A DNA stretch of 64,000 bases from G963665085 sp963665085 (GTDB lineage Bacteria > Bacteroidota > Bacteroidia > Bacteroidales > JAAAOM01). A model generated the notes under the pieces. That model searched no databases. It was not told the origin of the DNA and was given only the letters and a program-made list of their open reading frames with translations. Positions 56,613 through 64,000 of the stretch are shown one piece after another. Location of the stretch: the NCBI GenBank assembly GCA_963665085.2, contig CAXXXS010000001.1, positions 4,278,001-4,342,000 of the forward strand, in the 5' to 3' direction. Numbering within the stretch: position 1 is the stretch's first letter; every line of letters begins with the position of its first letter. The translations under genes were made by a program, and so were the position numbers.

Positions 56613-56754
56613 ACTGTAAATTTTAATTGATTCTTATATAGAATGCAGTAGTAAACTAATTTCCATAATGGAAATAATATTTTTTTTAGGTTTTTTTTTG
56701 TTTTGATAGGGAATATGTCAAGTTAACGAAAGATTGCTTGCAGATGTTAATTTA

Positions 56755-57285
56755 TTAGTCTTGTAGTTTTCCAATAAACGTATTGTATATGGCAGCAATC
56801 TCACCTTTGAAATTATCGGTGTTTAAATGTGTTTTCATGAAAGCATCTGAATCGTCTTTAAGCTCATTCGATAAAACTAAAGTAATGGGAAATGCTTCAC
56901 AATGAATACATTTTTCTGCAGAAAGATTTTCTACTTGTTTAAAAACATGGTTATGACCGAATTTATCATCTTTTTTCTCAAAAGAACTTCCACAACATGT
57001 TACAAATATTAATTTGTCGATTTTGTTGATATATTTTGTGATAAAGTTTTTTAGAGGGACTATTAATTTCCCCATCCAAATAGGACCACAAAGTATAACA
57101 CGGTCATATTCTTCAACCTTTGATTTAATTTTTCTGTTTCCAAAATTTACTCCCATTAACATAAGCAAATGTGAATTTAGGCGAGGTTTGATTTCTTCGA
57201 TTTTGCAATTCAAATCTGTTGCAATTTTATTTGCTAAATACCTGTTGCTGCTTTTGTGGGAATAATAATAAATTATTGTATTCAT
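56755..57285 (-). CDS. Flavodoxin family protein
   Basis: 176 residues from the Met at 57285, which starts MNTIIYYYSHKSSNRYLA with the FMN phosphate-binding loop at its normal place; an ATG at 57312 would add nine residues of no family meaning. The fold includes the RVILCGPIWMGKLIVP segment and a CCGSSFEKKDD loop. It may be an electron carrier or NAD(P)H:quinone-type reductase; no redox partner is next to it. Confidence 0.85.
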   Translation of the reverse strand: MNTIIYYYSHKSSNRYLANKIATDLNCKIEEIKPRLNSHLLMLMGVNFGNRKIKSKVEEYDRVILCGPIWMGKLIVPLKNFITKYINKIDKLIFVTCCGSSFEKKDDKFGHNHVFKQVENLSAEKCIHCEAFPITLVLSNELKDDSDAFMKTHLNTDNFKGEIAAIYNTFIGKLQD

Positions 57286-57431
57286 TTTTTTGATATTAGG
57301 GTGATTAAGCAAATATCTTAAAAATGTGGTTTTGAAAACAGCAAAAAAAGATATAAATATTCATTGGTGTCAGGTTTTTACTGGACACTAATGATATTAG
57401 ATGGTATTTACCAACAGATTTTTTTGTGTTT

Positions 57432-59669
57432 TCAACTTACACTTCTATTTTTTTCTTCTACAATCTCTTCAATTCCCATCATCATATTGTAATGGCCTAT
57501 ATGATTTGTTAATTTAAAGATGTCTTTAAATACTTTTTGATAATTTTCAATTGTTCTATCCTGTAATTCGATATACAAATCGTCATTAATACTATGCGAA
57601 CCGTCATTTATCCAACTTATTAATGACCTACATATTTCTTGTTCTTCTTTAGTCTCAAACTTCTGTATTAAATCATCGTCTCCATATTTTCCGAGAAGTT
57701 TAAAATAGTTTTCAATAATCCTTCTCATAATATTTTGAACAGTAATACTAGATTTAACTTCCTCGCTTTTTAATTCCTGCCACAACAATTCGTAAGAAGA
57801 TTGAATAGGATTTGACATATCAAAAGGTTGGATACTTGTAGTTGATTCATTTTTTCTTAAAATCCAATAATTTGTTTTTCCACAACATTTTGTTCTACCG
57901 TCTATAAATGTCACTTCTTTATGAAAATAAACATTGTGAGTAAGTAAAATAAATTGTTTAATATTACCTGAATCTGATTTTATTTCTTTGATAATCTCTT
58001 TGATTAGGCTACTAACTATAAATAGAACATTACTATCAAGACTTGAAATTGGGTCGTCAACAACAAGAATCCTTTCGTCATTAACAGTATCTTCACTAGT
58101 GCCACCTTTTGACAATTGAAGAAAATAAAGAAAGGTAATAAACGTAATTTCACCTTCACTTAATGTCGTTTCTGCGATACTTCCATCTTCGCGCTGAATT
58201 TGATAGAAACCTTCATCATTTGCAGGGACTATTTCGAAATTTGTGAAACCATATGATATTAGTAATCTATTAATTTCATTAATCGTTGGTTGAATACTAG
58301 TCACATTTTTACTTAGTTCTTTTATTTCCTTATCAAGCGCTTTGTATTCGGCAATTTTAAGTTCAATCTGTTTATTCAGTGCTTGAATTCCTTTTGATAA
58401 TCCTGTAAAATTAGAATTAAACGTAGCTAATTCTGAAGAGTATTCATTAATTACAAAACGCCATATAGACTTTATTAAATTTGTTCTTTCTGTATTATAA
58501 TTAATTACAATTTTATTATGCTTTTTAATTTCAGAATTTGCTTTTTCTATAATGGCAGAGAGTAAATTTAATTGTTCATCTAATGATACTAATTCTATAT
58601 TTCTACTTGGCTCTTTTTCTTTTAGAAGTAATCGATCATTATTTGTTGTTTGCTGGCTAATAAGTGTTTTTAAATAGGCAGAAAACTTATCTATCTCTAA
58701 TTTTGTTTTTGAAAAATTCTTTTGGCTTGTTTCAATGTGGTTTAACTCATTAATCAAGTTCTGAATTAGTGTTTTATACTCCAACTTTAAAGCCTTAATA
58801 GCTTTTATGTCGCTCAAATAAGATTCATCAAAGAAGCTTTCTAATTGTTGCTTAAAATCAGATGATATTGTTTTTTGTTGACAAAAAGGACATATTTCGT
58901 CTTCTTCATTTAAATAAATCCGTCCTTGATTAACCCAGTCGGTTATATTCAGTTTCTGAATAAGCTTAGCAATATCAACATCTCCTTTTCCTACTACTAT
59001 TTTCTTCCATATTGGGGCTTTTTCAATTTCTAATATTCTATCAAAGTTTATCGTACTTATTTCTGATATCATTTGAGGAATTTCACCAAAAATTGTACTC
59101 GACTTTTCTTTTAGCATGCCAATATCTAATAATTCTTCTTTGTTATTTGTAGCTTCATGCAGAAGCTTAGTCTTAAATTTCTCTTTACTTAAGTAACCTG
59201 CAAAACCTTCTTTAAAATAAGATTCATATTTCTTATAAACTTTAGTCCAAGTTGTTTCTCTAAAATCAGAATCCAATATTGTTCTTTTTTCCTCTTGTGC
59301 TTTAACTGAGAGTCGTTTCTTAGCACCATCCTCTTTTAACTCTTTTAGAGCAACAACTTTTTCTTCTATTTTTTTTATTTCATCAGCGGTGGCTTCTCCT
59401 AATGTAAATACACCTTCTAATTTTCCTTTGCCAAAATTTCTTTCTCTAAATTCCTTGTTATATACCAATGTATTGAGTTCTTGTTCTCCTTTCCAAGTAA
59501 GAGAACAATTATCGAATTTATCATCTTTTGGATTGAAAAGAAAATTTGACAAAGTCGTTTTTCCACTTCCATTGGCTCCATAAATAAAATTAACCTTTTT
59601 TAGGTCTTTAATTTGAATCCCTGTTTCGTTGTAAGTAGCGACATTCCTTATTTCAATTGATTCTATCAT
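57432..59669 (-). CDS. AAA_13 zinc-hook ATPase, RloC-like candidate anticodon nuclease
   Basis: 745 residues. Walker A GANGSGKTT (31-39), ABC signature LSEGE (503-507), Walker B ILVVDDPISSLD (534-545) and switch His578 (LLTHNVYF) form an SMC/Rad50-like ATPase split by a coiled coil with a zinc-hook motif CPFC (260-263). The C-terminus has Arg649-x3-Glu653 and His692, similar in order to the Arg-Glu-His triad of PrrC/RloC anticodon nucleases. RloC cleaves tRNA in response to DNA damage or phage infection. The fit is by motif order; spacing to the His is longer than in PrrC. It stands alone, without a restriction-modification cassette. Confidence 0.75.
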   Translation of the reverse strand: MIESIEIRNVATYNETGIQIKDLKKVNFIYGANGSGKTTLSNFLFNPKDDKFDNCSLTWKGEQELNTLVYNKEFRERNFGKGKLEGVFTLGEATADEIKKIEEKVVALKELKEDGAKKRLSVKAQEEKRTILDSDFRETTWTKVYKKYESYFKEGFAGYLSKEKFKTKLLHEATNNKEELLDIGMLKEKSSTIFGEIPQMISEISTINFDRILEIEKAPIWKKIVVGKGDVDIAKLIQKLNITDWVNQGRIYLNEEDEICPFCQQKTISSDFKQQLESFFDESYLSDIKAIKALKLEYKTLIQNLINELNHIETSQKNFSKTKLEIDKFSAYLKTLISQQTTNNDRLLLKEKEPSRNIELVSLDEQLNLLSAIIEKANSEIKKHNKIVINYNTERTNLIKSIWRFVINEYSSELATFNSNFTGLSKGIQALNKQIELKIAEYKALDKEIKELSKNVTSIQPTINEINRLLISYGFTNFEIVPANDEGFYQIQREDGSIAETTLSEGEITFITFLYFLQLSKGGTSEDTVNDERILVVDDPISSLDSNVLFIVSSLIKEIIKEIKSDSGNIKQFILLTHNVYFHKEVTFIDGRTKCCGKTNYWILRKNESTTSIQPFDMSNPIQSSYELLWQELKSEEVKSSITVQNIMRRIIENYFKLLGKYGDDDLIQKFETKEEQEICRSLISWINDGSHSINDDLYIELQDRTIENYQKVFKDIFKLTNHIGHYNMMMGIEEIVEEKNRSVS

Positions 59670-59866
59670 ATTGGTGGTTTTAACTTAGACGTTTAATAGA
59701 ACTATTGCTTCTTTAGCTTATTAGTAAACAAGTAAATATAGTAACTCGTACATAAATTGAAAGGCTAATTGTTATCCAATTAGTTATTTTACGAATAAAA
59801 ATAAATAGCTTTTTAATCCTTCCCTTTCCAAAAGACTTTGTTAAAAACAATTTTGCTTTTACTTTC

Positions 59867-59890
59867 TAAAAAAGATGCGCATCTTTTTTA
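59867..59890. terminator. 24-bp perfect palindrome, bidirectional terminator-like
   Basis: Both strands read TAAAAAAGATGC then GCATCTTTTTTA, giving a hairpin with T-runs in either direction. It lies 198 bp upstream of the RloC-like gene and 67 bp after the small membrane gene stop, and would end transcripts of the latter. Confidence 0.65.
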
Positions 59891-59956
59891 AAAAAGGACT
59901 ACACAGCGTAAACACACGGTGCTTGATTTTTTTTTTGCTGCGCACCTTTTTAGATA

Positions 59957-60139
59957 TCACTTTGTATCTTTTTCAATGGCTAACCGGATGCATAAAAATG
60001 CCAATAATAGGGTTGCTATGGCGAAGAATTTCTCAAAAGTTGTTTTTGCAAGGATATTTCCAATGGTATTTAAAATAAAAATCGCAGCTAATATCCATAA
60101 GATAATACCAGAGGTGGTAATAAGTTTCGGAGCATAAAT
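59957..60139 (-). CDS. Small two-helix membrane protein with apparent ATT start
   Basis: On the minus strand a frame ending at 59957 reads YAPKLITTSGIILWILAAIF (a membrane helix), then NTIGNILAKTTFEKFF and a second helix, and ends RLAIEKDTK. This is a typical small Bacteroidota membrane protein with a TTFEK motif. No ATG, GTG or TTG stands at the expected place before YAPKL; the codon there is ATT (60139-60137). A rare ATT start or a mutated start codon are the two readings. It is easily missed because standard start searches fail. The plus-strand frame over it shows no domain. Confidence 0.5.
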   Translation of the reverse strand: MYAPKLITTSGIILWILAAIFILNTIGNILAKTTFEKFFAIATLLLAFLCIRLAIEKDTK

Positions 60140-60155
60140 TATTTTATCATAAGCA

Positions 60156-60186
60156 AAAAAGACAGGGTTTGGTGCCCTGTCTTTTT
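60156..60186. terminator. Perfect bidirectional terminator
   Basis: AAAAAGACAGGG (60156-60167), a 7-nt loop and CCCTGTCTTTTT (60175-60186). It lies 17 bp upstream of the small membrane gene on the minus strand. Confidence 0.8.
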
Positions 60187-60381
60187 ATTAACCTATTTTT
60201 ATAAACCTAAAATTGAGAATGTACTATTATAAACATAAGTTGTGCCTTTTTATTATAATGCCTATGATTTTTAACATTCTTTAACGAAAGATTGAAGTAA
60301 TAGGAGAACGGGGTTCGGAAAATGGAAACAGGAGAGAAAATGAAATATGCATCATTGCTATTTTTTGTGGTTTGAAAAAAT

Positions 60382-60410
60382 AAAAAAAGCCGGCTGGATT
60401 ATGCCGGCTT
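60382..60410 (-). terminator. Terminator of the glutathione peroxidase gene
   Basis: AAGCCGGC and GCCGGCTT arms (60387-60410) with an 8-nt loop; on the minus strand the stem is followed by a T-run. It lies 26 bp after the stop codon at 60436. Confidence 0.85.
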
Positions 60411-60435
60411 CGGAAAAAACAAATAAATAAAAAAT

Positions 60436-60981
60436 TTAGCCTTCGTTAATCCAATTAACGATTTTATCGCTGTTAGGTTTTTCTTTTGTCGAAACGATAT
60501 CAACAAGTTTTCCACTTTCATCAATTAAGTATTTCTGGAAGTTCCATTTTACATTCGAATCCATCTTCCCATTTTGTGATTTCTCGGTAAGCCATTGATA
60601 AATCGGATGGATGTCATCGCCTTTAACCGATATCTTAGCCATCATTAAGAAACTAACGCCATAATTCTTTTGACAAAATTCTTTTATCTCTTCGTTGGTA
60701 CCGGGTTCTTGTTTCATGAAATTGTTTGCCGGAAATCCAACAATCATCAATCCTTTGTCTTTGTATTCCTGGTATAATTTTTCCAGATCAGCATACTGAG
60801 GTGTAAATCCGCATTTTGAAGCGGTATTTACAATAATTACTTTTTTCCCTTTTAATGTTGCGAAATCAAACTCTTCGCCATCAATAGTTGTTGCTTTAAA
60901 ATCATATAAGGTTTTGTATTCCTTTTGTGCCATCACATTTATGGATGTTAAGAATAAGAATATTGCAAAATAGGTTTTCAT
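60436..60981 (-). CDS. Glutathione peroxidase-family protein, exported
   Basis: 181 residues with a short signal peptide (ending NVMAQ). Peroxidatic Cys57 lies in NTASKCGFTPQY; the second motif is GFPANNFMKQEPGTNEEI and the third KWNFQKYL provides the conserved Trp and Asn. Here the second motif has Ala-Asn instead of Cys-Gln (GFPCNQF), so the usual resolving Cys is missing; this is seen in other bacterial members. It reduces peroxides in the periplasm, likely with thioredoxin-type donors. Transcribed alone, ended by the hairpin at 60382. Confidence 0.92.
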   Translation of the reverse strand: MKTYFAIFLFLTSINVMAQKEYKTLYDFKATTIDGEEFDFATLKGKKVIIVNTASKCGFTPQYADLEKLYQEYKDKGLMIVGFPANNFMKQEPGTNEEIKEFCQKNYGVSFLMMAKISVKGDDIHPIYQWLTEKSQNGKMDSNVKWNFQKYLIDESGKLVDIVSTKEKPNSDKIVNWINEG

Positions 60982-61074
60982 TTTTTCATTAATTTTGATG
61001 TTATTGTCAAAACATAATTTTTCCTTGTTGGTTCAAAAAATAATCATTATGTCTGTTGTTTCTAAGAGAATATT

Positions 61075-61368
61075 ATGAAATCAATTACACCTTATCATTT
61101 ATTTCTTTTTATCGCAGTTTTATTTGTTTTTTCAGGATGCTCTAATAATGTTGATGTTTCTACCTGTTTGTCTGGAGAACCCTATGGTTTCTGGAATGGT
61201 CTCTGGCATGGTATAATTGCCCCTATTGATTTAGTAGGTATGTTATTTAGAGATGATGTTACTGTATACGCCCAAAATAGTAATGGTGCGTGGTATGCTT
61301 TGGGATTTGTTATTGGAAGTGGAGGTTGGGGATTTCTTGGAGGCAAGAGCTCAAAGAATAAAAGATAA
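61075..61368 (+). CDS. Small lipoprotein of unknown function
   Basis: 97 residues. A lipoprotein signal has Cys22 (FVFSGCSNN). The mature part has a WNGLWHGIIAPIDLVGMLF segment and ends with a Gly-rich hydrophobic stretch (ALGFVIGSGGWGFLGG) that could insert in a membrane. I do not recognise a named family, although similar proteins with the HGIIAPI segment occur in Bacteria. It lies 78 bp before the VWA gene on the same strand. Confidence 0.75.
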   Translation: MKSITPYHLFLFIAVLFVFSGCSNNVDVSTCLSGEPYGFWNGLWHGIIAPIDLVGMLFRDDVTVYAQNSNGAWYALGFVIGSGGWGFLGGKSSKNKR

Positions 61369-61446
61369 ATAACTTCTTTACCTGTGTCATTTTCATCTTA
61401 AAACAATATCTGTATCTGCTGGTTTTACAGGTAATCAATTCTTACA

Positions 61447-63747
61447 ATGAAGTTGAAATTTGTTTTTATATTTTTTTTCTTTTTTTTATCAATTCCGAAT
61501 TTGTTTTCCCAGGAAGGTATATCCTATGAGATATATGTAAAGAATATAAAGAACCAACCAGTTCCAAACCTGGATGTTTGGATTACACATGGAGCAACAG
61601 GAGATAAAATTGAAAAAAAGACCGGGCCAGCTGGGAGAGTATCATTTGATTTTTCTCCTGGACTTTGGTCATTAAATCTTCCCGGATTGCCAAAATATAA
61701 GGAGTTTATTATTGAAGAAGGCTCTCGAGGGACAGAAAGTATGTCAATTACTTATATTCCTGAAATACTTAAACAAGAGAAACAGTTTAATGATTTAAGA
61801 GCAGTAACTGTTTTTGATACCGTTGATATGACAGGAATGGAGCAATTTATATATAAAACAGGCCATTATAATCTGATTCTAAAACTTCAGAATACAAAAA
61901 AGTCTCCTGTATCAAATACTAAGGTTGCATTGGTATGTCCTGAACTAAAGGAAATTTATATCAACAAAACAGATAAAAACGGAGAGGCTTCTTTTCTTGT
62001 TCCTTCTGGCAAAACATATGGAGTGGATGTTGAGAATATAAAAAGCTATTCAATAACAGATAAACTTGAGGATATTACTTTACACAGACTCACACTTACA
62101 TATGAGCCTGCTCGAATTTTTCAGGTGATTAGAAATGATTCAGTTTTCCAGACGCCAACAAATAATTTTAAAGCGAGTAATACCCACGCATTTTTAAAAA
62201 TAAGAGTCCTTGATATAGGAGGAACTCCGTTGCCCAACGAACCAGTTTATCTGAACCAGATTATTGGAACCAATATTTATGCAGGAGAGACAAATATTGA
62301 AGGCGAAGCTTTCTTTCTTCTACCAAAGGGAGATAAATACATGATTAATTTCCAGTATCAGCAGGATGTTGATGTTGTTGATTTAAGAACAAGCAAAGGG
62401 CTGGTTACTTTCGAGGCTCAAATCACGTATCAACCCGATCCGAGACTAAAATACCCGGAGGCATTTATCCCTTCGCCAGCGGAATTATTGCTTGAAGAAT
62501 TTGAGAATTTTATTACAAAACAGTTACCTCTTCCTACAGATTCCGCTGTTGGATTGTATGCCAGTTGGGGAAATAGTTCAATAACGAAAGATTCCAGGGA
62601 GGCTGTGTTGGAATTAGGAATTGCTGTTACAGATGAAATAAATTACAAAAATGCTAGTCCTCCGGCAAATCTCGCTTTTGTATTAGACAGAAGTGGTTCG
62701 ATGGCGGGTGATGGTAGGGTAGAAGCTGTTAAGGAAGCGGTTATTGATTTTTTAAAAGATCTACGTGAAGAAGATGAAGTGACTATAATCTCTTTTAATA
62801 ATTTTCCCTATATAGAATACCAATTAGCGCCAATTAGAAATTATAATGCATTAAAAGAATCAATAAACTCAATAGAACCTCTGGGTAGTACAAATATTTA
62901 TGATGGATTAATTGCGGGATACGAACAGTTATTGAAAAATTACGATTCAGAGAAAACAAATCATTTGATTCTGCTTACGGATGGATTCGGAATTAATGAA
63001 CCAGCAAAAGTTGTTGATACATCATTTTATTATATCAATCAAGGAATTGGCTTTTCAGCAATAGGAGTGGGAGATAACTATAATTATGCATTGCTTTCGC
63101 TTCTAACTTTAAAAGGAGGAGGATTATTGCGTCACTCCGGGAAATCAGAACAATTGTACAACGATCTCAATATTAAATTAAAACAGTTGATTTATCCGGT
63201 TGCCAGAAATGCTAAGATTGAAATTGAATATAATGAGAACATAAAATATTACCAGCTTTTTGGCTACGATGTAACAAGTAATGATGGGGAAATAGTAACC
63301 ATTGATGTTGGAAATTTATATGCAGGTCAAAATAAGATTGCAATGGCACAATTTCTCTTGCATAATACTGATTCTGCCATTCAAAACAAACCCGTAAAAA
63401 TCAGAATCAGTTATTATGATTTATTGCAAGATAAAGAAGTAAATATTGAACAGGATTTTACTTTGGATTGGAATCCTTATTCCGGAGAGAGAGGATTGAT
63501 TATTGATAATCATTTAAAACGACTCTATGGTGTAGCCATAATAAATCAATCGTTAAAGGCCATGGCAGAGGCATTTAAAAAAGATGATATTGCAGAAGCA
63601 TATCGATTATTAGAACGAACAAATATACAGTTAAAAGAAATGTTCCCCGGTTCAATGGATGCCGATGTTGAAAGGCTAGCTGGTAAACTGGCTGAATATA
63701 TTAAGATCGTTAGAAATGCTGCCAACAATAAAGGCATAAAACTTTAA
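61447..63747 (+). CDS. Exported von Willebrand factor A domain protein
   Basis: 766 residues with a signal peptide (ending FSQ). The N-terminal part (about 25-340) contains three beta-sandwich units of the Ig/carboxypeptidase-like kind. The VWA domain (about 405-590) has a full MIDAS site: DRSGS (Asp414, Ser416, Ser418), a STNIYDGL threonine loop and LLTDGFG. A C-terminal region with helices ends the protein. VWA proteins of this size are linked to surface or envelope assembly and bind divalent metal. The preceding small lipoprotein and a following convergent TolC gene are its neighbours. Confidence 0.9.
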   Translation: MKLKFVFIFFFFFLSIPNLFSQEGISYEIYVKNIKNQPVPNLDVWITHGATGDKIEKKTGPAGRVSFDFSPGLWSLNLPGLPKYKEFIIEEGSRGTESMSITYIPEILKQEKQFNDLRAVTVFDTVDMTGMEQFIYKTGHYNLILKLQNTKKSPVSNTKVALVCPELKEIYINKTDKNGEASFLVPSGKTYGVDVENIKSYSITDKLEDITLHRLTLTYEPARIFQVIRNDSVFQTPTNNFKASNTHAFLKIRVLDIGGTPLPNEPVYLNQIIGTNIYAGETNIEGEAFFLLPKGDKYMINFQYQQDVDVVDLRTSKGLVTFEAQITYQPDPRLKYPEAFIPSPAELLLEEFENFITKQLPLPTDSAVGLYASWGNSSITKDSREAVLELGIAVTDEINYKNASPPANLAFVLDRSGSMAGDGRVEAVKEAVIDFLKDLREEDEVTIISFNNFPYIEYQLAPIRNYNALKESINSIEPLGSTNIYDGLIAGYEQLLKNYDSEKTNHLILLTDGFGINEPAKVVDTSFYYINQGIGFSAIGVGDNYNYALLSLLTLKGGGLLRHSGKSEQLYNDLNIKLKQLIYPVARNAKIEIEYNENIKYYQLFGYDVTSNDGEIVTIDVGNLYAGQNKIAMAQFLLHNTDSAIQNKPVKIRISYYDLLQDKEVNIEQDFTLDWNPYSGERGLIIDNHLKRLYGVAIINQSLKAMAEAFKKDDIAEAYRLLERTNIQLKEMFPGSMDADVERLAGKLAEYIKIVRNAANNKGIKL

Positions 63748-63751
63748 TATT

Positions 63752-64000
63752 TTACATAGAACCAAGTAAAGGGTTCTCGTAGGATATTTTTTGATCCAAC
63801 TCAAAATCATAAAGAGTTAAAATTCTTAGATTATAATACGCTACCCAATAATTTTTCAGAGAGCTTATATAATCTCTTTTTGCGGTCTCCCTTTCACTTA
63901 ATGAAATATTTAAATCGGTAATTGAGATTTCTCCGTTTTGGAACTTCTTTAAAGCAATTTTATATCCATTCTCTGCAACTATGTCGGCTTCTTTAACTGT
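63752..64000 (-). CDS. TolC-family protein, C-terminal end only
   Basis: 83 codons including the stop (TAA at 63754-63752) run in from beyond the right edge. The text reads ENGYKIALKKFQNGEISIT, LNISLSERETAKRDY and NYWVAYYNLRILTLYDFE, the typical last helices of an outer-membrane efflux protein or TolC-type channel. It is convergent with the VWA gene, 4 bp from its stop. The rest of the gene and its operon lie outside the window. Confidence 0.85.
   Translation of the reverse strand, partial: TVKEADIVAENGYKIALKKFQNGEISITDLNISLSERETAKRDYISSLKNYWVAYYNLRILTLYDFELDQKISYENPLLGSM

Noticed and set aside
59919..60137. 72-codon plus-strand ORF
   Set aside because: The opposite strand encodes a plausible two-helix membrane protein with a familiar motif; the plus frame is a shadow.

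Overview
The window is AT-rich DNA from a member of the Bacteroidota, most likely a marine or anaerobic lineage near the Marinilabiliales/Bacteroidales; the exact genus cannot be set from sequence alone. The evidence is a type IX secretion C-terminal sorting domain, TonB-dependent receptors with carboxypeptidase-like N-termini, a DUF4249 lipoprotein, BlaI/M56/TonB operons, TPR-AraC membrane regulators, propeller-type histidine kinases, and promoters of the TTG-N19..21-TAnnTTTG type with few Shine-Dalgarno sites. A Na+-pumping decarboxylase operon suggests fermentative or sodium-based energetics.

Layout. 1-5857: a huge secreted GLUG/LamG protein running off the left edge and a membrane TPR-AraC regulator. 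6028-9503: a BlaI repressor with two M56 metallopeptidase-TonB proteins behind a promoter covered by two dyads. 9519-13200: a palindrome, a secreted TPR protein gene split in its signal peptide by an IS630-type element, and an aldo/keto reductase remnant. 13289-19717: a secreted protein with six 153-bp repeats and a sorting domain, then an operon of an unknown outer-membrane-like protein, a TonB-dependent receptor and a DUF4249 lipoprotein. 19943-23513: the oadGAB sodium-pump decarboxylase operon. 24201-27784: asnB with an attenuator-like leader, a repeat hairpin, a split ThrE exporter and a MITE-like element. 28102-32274: a hybrid sensor kinase cut by a second IS630-type element. 32300-40378: a chemotaxis receptor, a pseudouridine synthase and assorted small genes including a decayed EmrE-type transporter and an S41 peptidase. 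40637-41725: a glycosidase lipoprotein. 42122-46698: a TetR-TolC-EmrA-EmrB efflux operon. 46794-51555: a three-domain esterase, a GH140-like hydrolase and a toroid-fold protein, plausibly a carbohydrate-processing neighbourhood. 51581-57285: a frameshifted membrane gene, YkvA, a MaoC hydratase, DUF4349, a MuiA-type protein with an inserted SusC-like N-terminal segment, and a flavodoxin. 57432-59669: a zinc-hook AAA ATPase resembling RloC anticodon nucleases. 59957-64000: a small membrane gene, glutathione peroxidase, a VWA lipid-anchored or secreted protein and the end of a TolC gene.

The most striking observations are the two different IS630-type elements, each splitting a gene at the same heptamer AACTAGC in a way that exact excision would restore; the double dyad over the BlaI promoter; the candidate asnB attenuator; the MuiA/SusC chimera; the triple esterase; and the solitary RloC-like ATPase. 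I found no tRNA, rRNA or CRISPR array. Nothing here can be claimed with certainty to be a wholly new system.
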